The translations under genes were made by a program, and so were the position numbers. Below the pieces are notes generated by a model, which searched no databases, was not told the DNA's origin, and saw only the letters and a list, made by a program, of their open reading frames with translations. 64,000 nt of DNA from Mesorhizobium tamadayense (GTDB lineage Bacteria > Pseudomonadota > Alphaproteobacteria > Rhizobiales > Rhizobiaceae). Of the stretch, positions 18,395 to 26,022 are shown piece by piece (positions within the stretch are counted from its first letter, which is position 1; each line of letters opens with the position of its first letter). Where the stretch lies: NCBI RefSeq assembly GCF_003863365.1, contig NZ_RQXT01000003.1, forward strand, positions 124,001 through 188,000, in the 5' to 3' direction.

Positions 18395-18423
18395 AAAAGG
18401 GGCCCTGCGTCACGCAGGACCCC
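18395..18423 (-). terminator. hairpin between chvE and gguA
   Basis: On the minus strand GGGGTCCTGCG and CGCAGGGCCCC form an 11-bp stem (one G-T pair) with loop TGA, followed by TTTT. Located 16 bases after the chvE stop, it would partly end transcription or protect the chvE mRNA, giving more binding protein than transporter. Confidence 0.75.
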
Positions 18424-18438
18424 TCCTTTGAGGCTGGA

Positions 18439-19506
18439 TTACTTCAGCTCGTCGGCCTTGATGTAGCCGGAGTCGACGACCAGCGCCTGGTAGTTCGACT
18501 TGTCGACGTCATGCGGCGTCAACAGGATCGAGGGAACGACCTTGACGTCGTTGTTGTAGGTCTTGGTGTCGAGGCCGTCGGGCTTGCCGCCGGAGAGCAC
18601 CTTATCGACCAGCTGCACGGTGGCCTTGGCCAGTTCACGGGTGTCCTTGAACACCGTCGAATACTGCTCGCCCGAGATGATCAGCTTGACCGAGGCGGTC
18701 TCGGCGTCCTGGCCGGTCACGATCGGCCAAGGCTGAGCGTCGGTGCCGTAACCGACGGCGCGCAGCGAGGCGGTGATGCCGCGCGACAGGCCGTCATAGG
18801 GTGACAGAACGCCATCGACGCGGCTGCCGTCCGAGTAGTTGGCCGAGAGCAGGTTGTCCATGCGGGCCTGGGCGGTGGCGGCGAGCCAGCGCAGCGTGCC
18901 GACCTTGTCCATGCCCATCTGGCCGGACTTGATCTTGATCGAGCCGTCGTCGATCAACGGCTGCAGAACCGACATCGCGCCGTTGTAGAAGAAGAAGGCG
19001 TTGTTGTCGTCGGGCGAGCCGCCGAACAGTTCGACGTTCCACGGCTTGGTGTTCGGGAAGCGCTCCTTGAGGCCTTTGACCAGGGAATTCGCCTGGATGA
19101 CGCCGACGCCGAAATTGTCGAAGGTGGTGTAGTAGTCGACATTCGGGGTCTTCTTGATCAGGCGATCATAGGCGATGGTGACGACGCCTGCATCGTTGGC
19201 CTTCTGCAGCGCATCGCCCATGGTGGTGCCGTCGATCGACGCGATGATCAGCGCCTTCGGGCCCTTGGTGATTTCGTTTTCCAGCTGGCTGAGCTGGTTC
19301 GGGATGTCGTCCTGCGCATATTGCAGGTCGACCGTGTAGCCCAGCGCTTCGAGCTGGGACTTGACGGCGTCGCCGTCGTTGATCCAGCGCTGCGAGGTCT
19401 TGGTCGGCATGAGCACGCCGACCAGGCCTTCGCCTGCATGCGCAGGCAGCGCCATGGCTGCGATGCCAAGGGCCGCCACGGCGGCCAGTGTCTTGATGAT
19501 CTTCAC
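18439..19506 (-). CDS. chvE: ChvE, periplasmic multiple-monosaccharide-binding protein
   Basis: Sugar-binding lipid-free periplasmic protein (355 aa) of the Peripla_BP_4 type. The signal peptide [19 protein letters not shown] ends at LPAHA. GTG 19506 follows AGGGAGAG; an overlapping ATG is out of frame. In Agrobacterium ChvE binds arabinose, galactose, glucose and xylose, feeds GguAB and also signals to VirA; no VirA gene is in this window. Conserved segments include [14 protein letters not shown] and PYDGLSRGI. Divergent gbpR is the expected regulator. Confidence 0.93.
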   Translation of the reverse strand: MKIIKTLAAVAALGIAAMALPAHAGEGLVGVLMPTKTSQRWINDGDAVKSQLEALGYTVDLQYAQDDIPNQLSQLENEITKGPKALIIASIDGTTMGDALQKANDAGVVTIAYDRLIKKTPNVDYYTTFDNFGVGVIQANSLVKGLKERFPNTKPWNVELFGGSPDDNNAFFFYNGAMSVLQPLIDDGSIKIKSGQMGMDKVGTLRWLAATAQARMDNLLSANYSDGSRVDGVLSPYDGLSRGITASLRAVGYGTDAQPWPIVTGQDAETASVKLIISGEQYSTVFKDTRELAKATVQLVDKVLSGGKPDGLDTKTYNNDVKVVPSILLTPHDVDKSNYQALVVDSGYIKADELK

Positions 19507-19700
19507 ATTACTCTCCCTGGTTGATGGACGCGACACCTCGGGGCTTCGCGGGCCGCGCAGTCGAACAGAAGCGCTGGCGCGCCGCTGTCGGCTTATCGAT
19601 CTCCGGTATCCTCCCAATCGGTCCCGCGGCGCCATTTTTATCGGTACGATTTTGCTCGTCACCGATCCTTGCGCCTCGGAACGCGCGAAGGGTGGGTTCC

Positions 19701-19754
19701 TTTGACATAACTGTCAAATGCGATCTTTGGTCATTGCTATACCGAAACCGGTAT
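19701..19754. promoter_or_regulatory. two inverted repeats between chvE and gbpR
   Basis: TTTGACA (19701-19707) and TGTCAAA (19712-19718) flank TAAC. ATACCG (19739-19744) and CGGTAT (19749-19754) flank AAAC. The centres are about 37 bases apart in the 291-base divergent gap. LysR-type regulators bind such dyads in pairs, so these are candidate GbpR recognition and activation sites. The TTGACA element could also be the -35 box of chvE. Confidence 0.55.
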
Positions 19755-19797
19755 GGTTTAGCGATCGACAGAAAAGTAGCGGAGCGACCGGAAAACC

Positions 19798-20787
19798 ATG
19801 GCGGCATTGCGCGATCCTGACGCGATTTCAGCAAGTTACGAGAAGCCGCCGGGAGAAGGGGAGACGCTTCTGCGCAGCGGCCTGAGCTTGCGTCATATGC
19901 GCATGATCGCCGCCCTTGACGATCACGGACGGGTGAGCGCCGCGGCCCAGGTCATGAACATCTCCCAGCCCGCCGCCTCGCGCATGATTGCCGAGATGGA
20001 GGCGGTGCTCGCCGTGAAGTTGTGCGAGCGGCTCCCGCGCGGCATAACGCTGACCCCTTACGGCGAGGCGCTCGCCAGGCGCGCCCGCTCCATCCTGCTC
20101 GAAATGCGCGAGGCCGACCGCGAGATTTCGGAGCTCAAGGCGGGCAAGGGCGGCTCGGTGTTTTTGGGCGCCGTGACGGCGCCGGCGATCGAACTCGCGG
20201 TGCCTGCGATCCGCGAGATCCGCCGCGTCTACCCGCGCATCGAGATCACCATGCAGGTCGAGACGTCGAACGTCCTCGCCCGCGAGCTGATCGCTTCCCG
20301 CCACGACTTCATCATCGCGCGCATTCCGGACGACCTCAATCCGCGGCTGTTCGAATCGCGCGTCATCGGCATCGAGAAGGCCTGCCTGATCGTGCGCCGC
20401 GGCCATCCGCTTGCCAGCGGCAAGATGGTCGCGCTGGAGGAGACGGCGGCCTATGACTGGGTCTTCCAGTCCGGCGGCTCGCCGCTGCGCCAGGCGATGG
20501 AAAGCAACTTCCTGAACCGCAACATCCCGCTTCCCGACCGCATCCTCAACACCTCTTCGCTGCTGCTGACGCTGGTGATGGTGGCGCAATCCGACGCCAT
20601 CGCCCCTGTTTCGGTCCAGGTCGCCAAGTTCATACAGAGCGCCGACGGGCTGTCCGGAGCGATCGATGTCGTGCAGACCGAGTTCGACATCGAGGTCCGG
20701 CCTTACAGCCTGATCACGGTCAAGAACCGCGCGCTCTCGCCCGCCGCCAAGATGCTGCACGACTTCATTCTGCGCGAAGTGGGGTGA
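19798..20787 (+). CDS. gbpR: LysR-type regulator GbpR of the chvE locus
   Basis: LysR-family transcription factor (329 aa). The helix-turn-helix lies at about residues 33-60 (LSLRHMRMIAALDDHG, ISQPAASRMIAEMEA), then a periplasmic-binding-like effector domain. In Agrobacterium GbpR activates chvE in response to sugars. The divergent position next to chvE is the same here. The first 30 residues before the HTH are longer than usual for LysR proteins, but a later start is not obvious. Confidence 0.88.
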   Translation: MAALRDPDAISASYEKPPGEGETLLRSGLSLRHMRMIAALDDHGRVSAAAQVMNISQPAASRMIAEMEAVLAVKLCERLPRGITLTPYGEALARRARSILLEMREADREISELKAGKGGSVFLGAVTAPAIELAVPAIREIRRVYPRIEITMQVETSNVLARELIASRHDFIIARIPDDLNPRLFESRVIGIEKACLIVRRGHPLASGKMVALEETAAYDWVFQSGGSPLRQAMESNFLNRNIPLPDRILNTSSLLLTLVMVAQSDAIAPVSVQVAKFIQSADGLSGAIDVVQTEFDIEVRPYSLITVKNRALSPAAKMLHDFILREVG

Positions 20788-20891
20788 TGGAACGAGACTG
20801 CTACTTGCACGTTCAAACCGATCGGCTGCTCACTGGAACCTGTTGCGGGCGAGAGAAGAGCCGCTGATGCTGAACAGTTCGGGAGGTCTCG

Positions 20892-21236
20892 ATGGAACGT
20901 CGGTTGTTTCTGACTGGAATGCTTGGCGTTGCGGGGGCGGCAGCGTTTACAAGCCTGGCGGGGCCGAGCAAGGCGGTTGCCGGCATCCCAAATGGCAACG
21001 GGATTCTGGATGAGCTCGACAAGCCGGATCCGACCATCTACGAGGAAGATGACCAGGCCGATCTGGTGCAGCCGGCGCAATACTACTACCGCCGCCGCCG
21101 CTACTACCGCGATCGGCACTACCGCCGTCGCCGCCGCCGGCGCGTTTGGAGAAGGGTCTGCCGCCGCTATTGGCGCTATGGTCGGCGTCATGTCCGCTGC
21201 TGGCGGCGTCGCGTCTGGATCAGCTTCTGGCTTTAG
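20892..21236 (+). CDS. Tat-exported Arg/Tyr-rich small protein, unknown function
   Basis: Protein of 114 aa with a Tat-like signal (MERRLFLTGMLGVAGAAAF) and probable cleavage around residue 30. The mature part has a short acidic linker (DELDKPDPTIYEEDD), then from about residue 66 a highly basic Arg/Tyr/Trp tail with two cysteines. The strong GGGAGG site seven bases before ATG 20892 supports translation. Similar basic-tailed Tat proteins are common hypotheticals in Rhizobiales; binding to polyanions at the envelope is only a guess. Confidence 0.75.
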   Translation: MERRLFLTGMLGVAGAAAFTSLAGPSKAVAGIPNGNGILDELDKPDPTIYEEDDQADLVQPAQYYYRRRRYYRDRHYRRRRRRRVWRRVCRRYWRYGRRHVRCWRRRVWISFWL

Positions 21237-21353
21237 AGGTCATGGCGGTTCAGCTTCCGGTAAGAAACGCTGACCTGCTCTCAATAGTTTGTTTTTACGC
21301 AATTCCGGACGGAAAATCGCTGCGCGCCTTTCCTGGAATTGCTCAACCAGCCC

Positions 21354-21390
21354 GGAAGCCGGCCGCCGCAAGGTGGCCGGCTTCCGTTTC
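21354..21390 (+). terminator. strong stem-loop downstream of the Tat protein gene
   Basis: GGAAGCCGGCC (21354-21364) pairs perfectly with GGCCGGCTTCC (21375-21385), followed by GTTTC. The T tract is short. The rest of the stretch from 21237 to 21647 shows no convincing gene. Confidence 0.55.
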
Positions 21391-21647
21391 GCCATAAATC
21401 GCGCGGCTATCCTCTTCGACGGCCCGAGCCCGTCATGCTTCCAGTGACACGCGCTTCTTTTCGCGCTTTCGGTGAACGCCGTGGCCCGTTCGGGGTGCGG
21501 TCAAAAGGCAGCTTGATTTTCCAGTCGCCCTCATATTGAGAGGGGTCGGGCAGTGGGCGAACCTGGATATTCGATGTTTTCAAAGCTGCCTGTTGTTAAC
21601 CATCTTGATGTTAGCCTTGGTCCTCGCGGATGAGCGAGGTCAACAAT

Positions 21648-22103
21648 ATGCACGCCGATCTGCCGCGCGCGCGGTTTGAGCGGAGGCTGATAGCCAGGGC
21701 GGTAGCGTTCTTCGCCGCCGTCCTGATGACGCTGCCCGCGAATGCGGAAACGGTGCGCAGCAACCCCGGCGGCCAGATCGTGATCTTCGCCTTGCATGTC
21801 GCCGAATTGCGCGCCGCCGAGGAACTGGTGGAATTCGATGGGGAGTGCGATAGCGCTTGCACGCTCTATTTGTCTCTGCCCGCCGAGCAGCTTTGCATCA
21901 CGCCGCGCGCATCCTTCGGCTTCCATCTGCCCTACGGCGTCGGTAGCCAGCAGAATACGGTCGCCGCGCAATACCTGATCTCGCAATATCCCGACTGGGT
22001 GCGACAGTGGATCGAGGAGCACGGCGGCCTGTCGCACACCATCGTGCGGATGGAGGCCGACGAGGTTGCAAAGCACCTTCCCCTATGCGGGGTGCTGGCC
22101 TGA
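21648..22103 (+). CDS. exported protein of the COG3904 type, unknown function
   Basis: Protein of 151 aa with a signal segment (ARAVAFFAAVLMTLPANA). The core NPGGQIVIFALHVAELRA and ECDSACTLYLSLPAEQLCI followed by GFHLP resembles COG3904 periplasmic proteins, a ClpP/crotonase-like group with a conserved C-x-SAC segment. The catalytic role is unproven. ATG 21648 has GAGG nine bases upstream; ATG 21630 is an alternative. It is the last chromosomal gene before the island's left repeat. Confidence 0.7.
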   Translation: MHADLPRARFERRLIARAVAFFAAVLMTLPANAETVRSNPGGQIVIFALHVAELRAAEELVEFDGECDSACTLYLSLPAEQLCITPRASFGFHLPYGVGSQQNTVAAQYLISQYPDWVRQWIEEHGGLSHTIVRMEADEVAKHLPLCGVLA

Positions 22104-22188
22104 CCGTAAGCGGCAACGATCGCGTTGGCCTTCGGTCGCCTAAGGCTGCGCTGCCTGGTCGTAGCGACTGCGCCATTGTGGTGAGGCT

Positions 22189-22236
22189 TGGAGCGGGTAG
22201 CGGGAATCGAACCCGCGCGTTCAGCTTGGGAAGCTG
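22189..22236. repeat. attL: 48-bp copy of the tRNA-Gly 3' part
   Basis: Identical over 48 bases to 36978-37025, which is the 3' part of the intact tRNA-Gly gene from the anticodon arm through CCA. Upstream GAGGC is also shared. This is the distal direct repeat expected from site-specific integration into a tRNA 3' end. Confidence 0.95.
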
Positions 22237-22652
22237 GGCTCATTTCAGCAATTTCAATTGTTTAGCTGTAAAACGGGCATCCGCTTAACCAGAAAAGTCT
22301 CAATGAAATCAATGACCCTGTAAAACTAGGTCGGCCCCTTTTGGGGACCGTCGCTGTTCACCGGCTGAGTATCCATAGTCGCCCGGTGGGTGTTAATCGG
22401 GGCCGCCAGCCATCTCGTTGCCGCCAGGTGCTTGTCGTCGCGCCATCGCAGTTAGCGGCATTAGGAATTCAGCGAGTTCGGGCAATCGTTTCGGCAAGCG
22501 ACGGTGCCTTTGGGCGACCTCTAAGCCGGCGAAAAAGGCGACTGCGAAAGGGAAGGCTAAGACTTAAAGTTAATGAGGGAGAGCGAGATTCCTGCCTTCG
22601 TCGATAAGGTGATCGAGGGCTGTTTGCAGGCACCGGTCTGCGCGGCAGAGCC
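22237..22652. other. island left end without a confident gene
   Basis: I see no complete gene here. Two coding-like scraps are present on the plus strand. One is an open frame without a usual start, ending about 22565 with KPAKKATAKGKAKT. The other starts at ATG 22573 and reads MRESEIPAFVDKVIEGC before ending at 22689. Both look like relics of small genes. Confidence 0.4.
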
Positions 22653-22793
22653 CTATCGGTTCGGCCGGTCCTCGCGCATAACGTTGTAGAGAAGCAGGCC
22701 CGCGATTAATGATACGACGGCGCCCACCATGTCATGGCCGGTCAGCCCTGAATAATATGCGAAAGCGAATGCCAACTCGGCCACAGATTCCAC
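22653..22793 (-). CDS. possible small membrane protein
   Basis: Frame of 46 codons from GTG 22793 to TAG, reading FAFAYYSGLTGHDMVGAVV followed by SLIAGLLLYNVMRED. The composition looks natural, with one hydrophobic helix and a basic C-terminus. The open frame continues upstream for at least 60 bases without a clear start, so this may be the end of a truncated gene. No ribosome-binding site is obvious. Confidence 0.35.
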   Translation of the reverse strand: MESVAELAFAFAYYSGLTGHDMVGAVVSLIAGLLLYNVMREDRPNR

Positions 22794-22862
22794 CCGGGTG
22801 TTCAGGATTTCCCAGAGAGAACCTTTAGAGAGCGCTAAAGTTCCTGGTGGCCGCGTGGCCGG

Positions 22863-22973
22863 CTATGTCCTCTTGCGGTGAAAATCCACCGTCATTAGCG
22901 CGTCGATAAGTTCCTGGACTGTCCAGCCGCACCTTGCCAGGCCGCAGCGGAAGGCACCGCTGGTGGACAGCAT
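22863..22973 (-). CDS. possible 36-residue protein
   Basis: ATG 22973 to TAG, reading MLSTSGAFRCGLARCGWTV and ending in DFHRKRT. It lies just upstream of, and in the same direction as, the possible small membrane protein. The sequence looks protein-like, but there is no ribosome-binding site and GGCAGGCGCCTGCC, a palindrome, stands before it. It may be a gene fragment. Confidence 0.25.
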   Translation of the reverse strand: MLSTSGAFRCGLARCGWTVQELIDALMTVDFHRKRT

Positions 22974-23395
22974 AAAGGGGCAGGCGCCTGCCGAAAACAG
23001 TCTATTAGCTTTAACTAATTGTAGACCCGCGCTGTCCTATTCTGGAACAGCGCGGGTCAGTGCCCACTGCCGCGCAGGCGGCTCCGGCAGACCCAGCACC
23101 CCCGCCCTCTGTCGGGGCCGCCACCTGCCTTCGCTATATACCAGCAATGGTTGAATCAACCGTTACCACACGTGCCTACTGACGCGCTTGGCTGACCGTT
23201 AAATTTTGATGGACCGAGACCGTAGCGGCGCTTCGGGCTACTCCCAGCTCACCCTTATGGGTGTGTGCCGATCATTTAGGCAGGGGCGTATATTTGTCTT
23301 CAGCCGGTGCCGTGTTTCGATTCCGAGCCCCGCCGGTTAGGCCCGGCGCGTGCTGGCCTACCCCGCCAGCCTGCCGGGCCGCTCTCGCTATTCAT
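22974..23395. other. non-coding stretch in the island left arm
   Basis: No supported gene. It contains a strong inverted repeat (listed separately) and otherwise unremarkable sequence between small genes. Short open frames on the plus strand have unnatural composition. Confidence 0.4.
23024..23058. repeat. 12-bp perfect inverted repeat
   Basis: GACCCGCGCTGT (23024-23035) and ACAGCGCGGGTC (23047-23058) flank an 11-base loop. It borders an AT-rich patch (TTAACTAATTG). No T tract follows on either strand. It could be a transcript-end hairpin, a transposon end or a protein site. Confidence 0.5.
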
Positions 23396-23682
23396 TTACT
23401 CATCGCGCCAGATCACCCGCTTCTCCCAACGGATCTGCACCAGGCGCCGGAAGCGGATCGTATGGGCCTGCTCCCCGGTCGGTGGAATAGCTGCGCGCTC
23501 ATCCACTCCCGGCTCTTGCACTGCTGGCAGCGAACCTTGTCCCGCACATCGTCGATTGTGACGTTGCCGATCACCTCGCGCAACTCGAGCGGCTTGTAGT
23601 AGCGCGTGACATTGCAGCGGGCGCAGCGGATGCCCGCAGCCACGGCGCCTATGCAGATCAGCAGGCTATAGCCAAGGCTCAT
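23396..23682 (-). pseudogene. small zinc-ribbon-like protein, frameshifted
   Basis: From ATG 23682 the reading is MSLGYSLLICIGAVAAGIRC, then CNVTRYYKPLELREVIGN and a second CxxC (CQQC). The paired CxxC motifs resemble small zinc-ribbon proteins common in Mesorhizobium. Near 23485 the frame must shift by one base to continue into the natural-looking tail IRFRRLVQIRWEKRVIWRDE, which ends at TAA 23396-23398. Without the shift the protein ends at 23413 with an unnatural tail. Either a real mutation or a sequencing error. Confidence 0.5.
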
Positions 23683-23712
23683 CGCAGCGGGATCTGGTCA
23701 GGATCCTTCCAG

Positions 23713-23955
23713 GTGCCATGGGAGTGGCGAACAGAACATCGTGACGACGGACAGTCGACGAGTGCGCCGCTCTTCGCCATGGACAGCAGTGGGTGCAAGA
23801 TCAAAGGAAACATTTCGGCCGAAGGCGAGCGTATCTATCACCTGTCGGGACAGAAATTCTACGGCATTACCCGGATTTCGGAATCAAAAGGCGAAAGGTG
23901 GTTTCGCTCCGAAGACGAAGCCCTAGCTGCGGGCTGGCGACGATCGAAACGATGA
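23713..23955 (+). pseudogene. C-terminal remnant of a thermonuclease-family protein
   Basis: The frame reads MPWEWRTEHRD from GTG 23713, then GCKIKGNISAEGERIYH, GQKFYGITRI and GERWFRSEDEALAAGWR. From memory this is the C-terminal extension seen behind SNase (thermonuclease) domains in Rhizobiales, PWEWR being the end of the nuclease domain. The catalytic nuclease part is missing upstream. ATG 23779 could allow a short stand-alone protein. Confidence 0.55.
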
Positions 23956-24170
23956 CGACAGGACGTGCCGGCGCTGCAATGCGCAGTGCCACGGTCGTGC
24001 GGGCGAAATTCTCGCTAATGATGATTTAGCTGATGGTGCTCGGGCGGAGCTGGTTGCCAGCCCGCGGCTAGCGTCTGTTACCCGGTTGAAAACAAAATCT
24101 ACGCTTCCTTTATGCCACGACAGCTTGGGCGATATCGAATGCGCGGAGAGGAAGGACGAGTGTCTGGCAA

Positions 24171-24419
24171 GTGGGGCAGCTTCCGGGTCGTCTTCTTGCC
24201 CCTCAGTATCTCGCCGGACTATGCCAACAGGAGCGGCAATTCGTGGATATCGAAGTGCTCTATGAGACTGTCCTCGACTGGCTTGAGAGAGCTGGACGGC
24301 CTCATGATCTTTCAAACGTCACCTGCTAGCGAAAGCCATTGCTTTCGGACGGAGAGGCTTTCGTCAAGCAAGTAGACCGCGCCATCACCGAGTTCCGGCC
24401 CAGTTACTGGCTTACCTAA
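24171..24419 (+). pseudogene. gene relic interrupted by an in-frame TAG
   Basis: The frame open from about 24090 reads LLAPQYLAGLCQQERQFVD, then LYETVLDWLERAGRPHDLS, and meets TAG at 24327. It continues in the same frame as KPLLSDGEAFVKQVDRAIT to TAA 24417. Both halves look protein-like, so a nonsense mutation in an unknown small gene is likely. GTG 24171 is an arbitrary start; none is convincing. Confidence 0.3.
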
Positions 24420-24442
24420 AATCAGCTGGTTCCACCGTTGAT

Positions 24443-24634
24443 ATGGCCGAACAACCTGAGAAAGGACTAATCTTCCTGGATCGATTTCTTTGTCCCGCGA
24501 AGGGCACCGAAGTGCAAACTCTACCACAAATCCAGGGGGGAACGGTCGAGTTGGTAATCGCATGTAATGCTGAGCGCGCAGAGGCAGAGGACTTCCGCCA
24601 CTTGCTGTCGGTAAGTCAGTTTTCGCATAGCTGA
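24443..24634 (+). CDS. hypothetical protein
   Basis: Frame of 63 codons from ATG 24443, reading MAEQPEKGLIFLDRFLCPAK and ending RHLLSVSQFSHS. Composition is natural, with two cysteines and no membrane segment. It begins 24 bases after the TAG-interrupted relic and may be its neighbour or continuation. No ribosome-binding site is clear. Function unknown. Confidence 0.35.
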   Translation: MAEQPEKGLIFLDRFLCPAKGTEVQTLPQIQGGTVELVIACNAERAEAEDFRHLLSVSQFSHS

Positions 24635-24928
24635 TCGATCGGATCTGGGATACGGAAAACTAGAAGAGGCATTACATTGCTCGTGATCCTCGAAATTCGA
24701 TGCCAGAAATGCTAGAGCGTATCATCGCAAATTAATTAAATATAGACGCATTCGGCTAGTAGATCAGAAGTTTTCTCGTTTGAACAGTCGTTTAGATTGG
24801 CGACCATCTTTAAGCTACCTGCTTCTGCCGACTTGTGACCCGTCATCTCGAAGACGACTATCCTTATTGGCGTTTATCGCTTTGGTCCTTTTCCCCTGAG
24901 GGCCGATCGCTCAAGAGGAGATCTCGAG
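24635..24928 (+). promoter_or_regulatory. AT-rich promoter region of the island operon
   Basis: The 294 bases before the ten-gene operon hold no gene and include an AT-rich patch (AAATTAATTAAATATAG near 24730). A weak promoter-like pair, CTTGTG and GACTAT about 17 bases apart, lies near 24832-24862, followed by about 65 bases of leader. A GAGGAG ribosome-binding site precedes the first gene. The operon promoter should be here, but the exact boxes are uncertain. Confidence 0.45.
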
Positions 24929-25975
24929 ATGGACGGGTATGACGAATCGATGTTCGACGACCTCGCCTTTGATGAAGCGGAAGGTCCCGCCGACAGCTTC
25001 GACGAATTCGACGAAATGGACGAAGGCGATGGCTTCGAAGCTGCCGACGAAGCCGACGAGTTCGACGAAGGCGATGAATTCGAGGCTTCGGGCTTCGACG
25101 AGATGGACGCCGGCGACGAATTCGATGCCGCCGACGAGTTCGACGAAGGTGACAGCTTTGACGAAGGTGATGAATCTGACGATGACGCTTGGGACCAAGC
25201 CATGAGCTATGCGCTTGCGGCAGAGGACAGCGACGAATTCTTCCGGCGTATTGCCCGCGGCATTCGGGGCGTCGTTCGCACCGTCCGGCGTGCCGCTCCA
25301 ACCATCGGCCGCATCGCACGCGCCGTCGCGCCCGTCGCAAGTCTCATTCCCGGTGTCGGCACCGCTATCGGCGGTGTCGCCAATGTCGTTGGCCAGTTAA
25401 TGGCAGACGAGGCTTCCGAAGACGAGGCGCTCGACGCTTTCGCGGAACTCGCGGTTCGCAATCGCGCCGCCATTCCCTTGGTCGCAGGACTTGCGACGAG
25501 ACGGGTGCTTGGCCCCGCAGCCGCACGTATGCCGGCTGCCGCGCGCGTCCAGGCGATTCGCACCGTGCGGCGCGCCGCCACCCAGCTTGTGAACCGTGGC
25601 GGGCCGACCGCGATCCGCGCGCTCCCTCGCATCGCCAACAGCGTTCGCCGCACCGCCGTCACTCGCCGCACACCGGCCTCCGTCCGGCCGCTGGTGCTGG
25701 CGCGCACCGCGCGTCGTGTCGCGGCGCGCGGACATGGCCTGCGCCGGCAACTCACTCTGCCCTTACAAAGAGGGCGCCAGATCGTGCGCCGCACTGCGGC
25801 GGCTGTTCGGGCCGGCATGGCCCCGGCAGGCAACCTGGCGCGCGCGGCCGGGCGCACCTTGGGCGCGGGGCGTGTCCTGGGCGGCTGGGCGGGCGGAGGA
25901 TACGGCCAAGGCCATGGGCACAGGCGACGGATCGTGATCCGCGGCCCGGTCAGCATCACCATCCGGCCCAACTAA
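24929..25975 (+). CDS. charge-split protein: acidic N-terminus, glycine-zipper-like segment, Arg-rich C-terminus
   Basis: First gene of the island operon (348 aa), function unknown. Residues 1-105 contain no Arg, Lys or His and consist of degenerate DEFDEGD/DEFDAAD repeats. Residues 106-135 are a cationic amphipathic stretch (FFRRIARGIRGVVRTVRR). Residues 136-157 are hydrophobic and glycine-rich (PVASLIPGVGTAIGGVANVV), like a membrane-inserting glycine zipper. The remainder is Arg/Ala-rich and ends in VSITIRPN. The protein has no lysine at all. Proteins with this plan are widespread bacterial hypotheticals as far as I recall. A membrane-active or polyanion-binding polypeptide held neutral by its acidic part is an inference. 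GAGGAG precedes ATG 24929. Confidence 0.88.
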   Translation: MDGYDESMFDDLAFDEAEGPADSFDEFDEMDEGDGFEAADEADEFDEGDEFEASGFDEMDAGDEFDAADEFDEGDSFDEGDESDDDAWDQAMSYALAAEDSDEFFRRIARGIRGVVRTVRRAAPTIGRIARAVAPVASLIPGVGTAIGGVANVVGQLMADEASEDEALDAFAELAVRNRAAIPLVAGLATRRVLGPAAARMPAAARVQAIRTVRRAATQLVNRGGPTAIRALPRIANSVRRTAVTRRTPASVRPLVLARTARRVAARGHGLRRQLTLPLQRGRQIVRRTAAAVRAGMAPAGNLARAAGRTLGAGRVLGGWAGGGYGQGHGHRRRIVIRGPVSITIRPN

Positions 25976-26022
25976 CAGCCGTTTTTGCAAGCAGAGTCGT
26001 TGCAAGAAGAAGGATCGCGGCG

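Noticed and set aside
22189..22236. A second tRNA-Gly gene
   Set aside because: Only the 3' part of the tRNA is present; the acceptor 5' strand and D arm are missing, so it is the attL repeat.
22341..23154. Plus-strand open frames in the island left arm as genes
   Set aside because: Composition is Arg/Pro/Ser-rich without starts or ribosome-binding sites, and hairpins interrupt them.
24985..25190. CRISPR-like array in the acidic repeat region
   Set aside because: The repeats are short, degenerate and codon-phased, with no spacers; they encode the acidic peptide. No CRISPR array was seen anywhere in the window.
25189..26022. Long open frame running through the charge-split gene into the metallopeptidase gene
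   Set aside because: The part before 26023 is another frame of the charge-split gene, with unnatural Arg/Cys/His-rich composition; a ribosome-binding site and natural protein begin at 26023.
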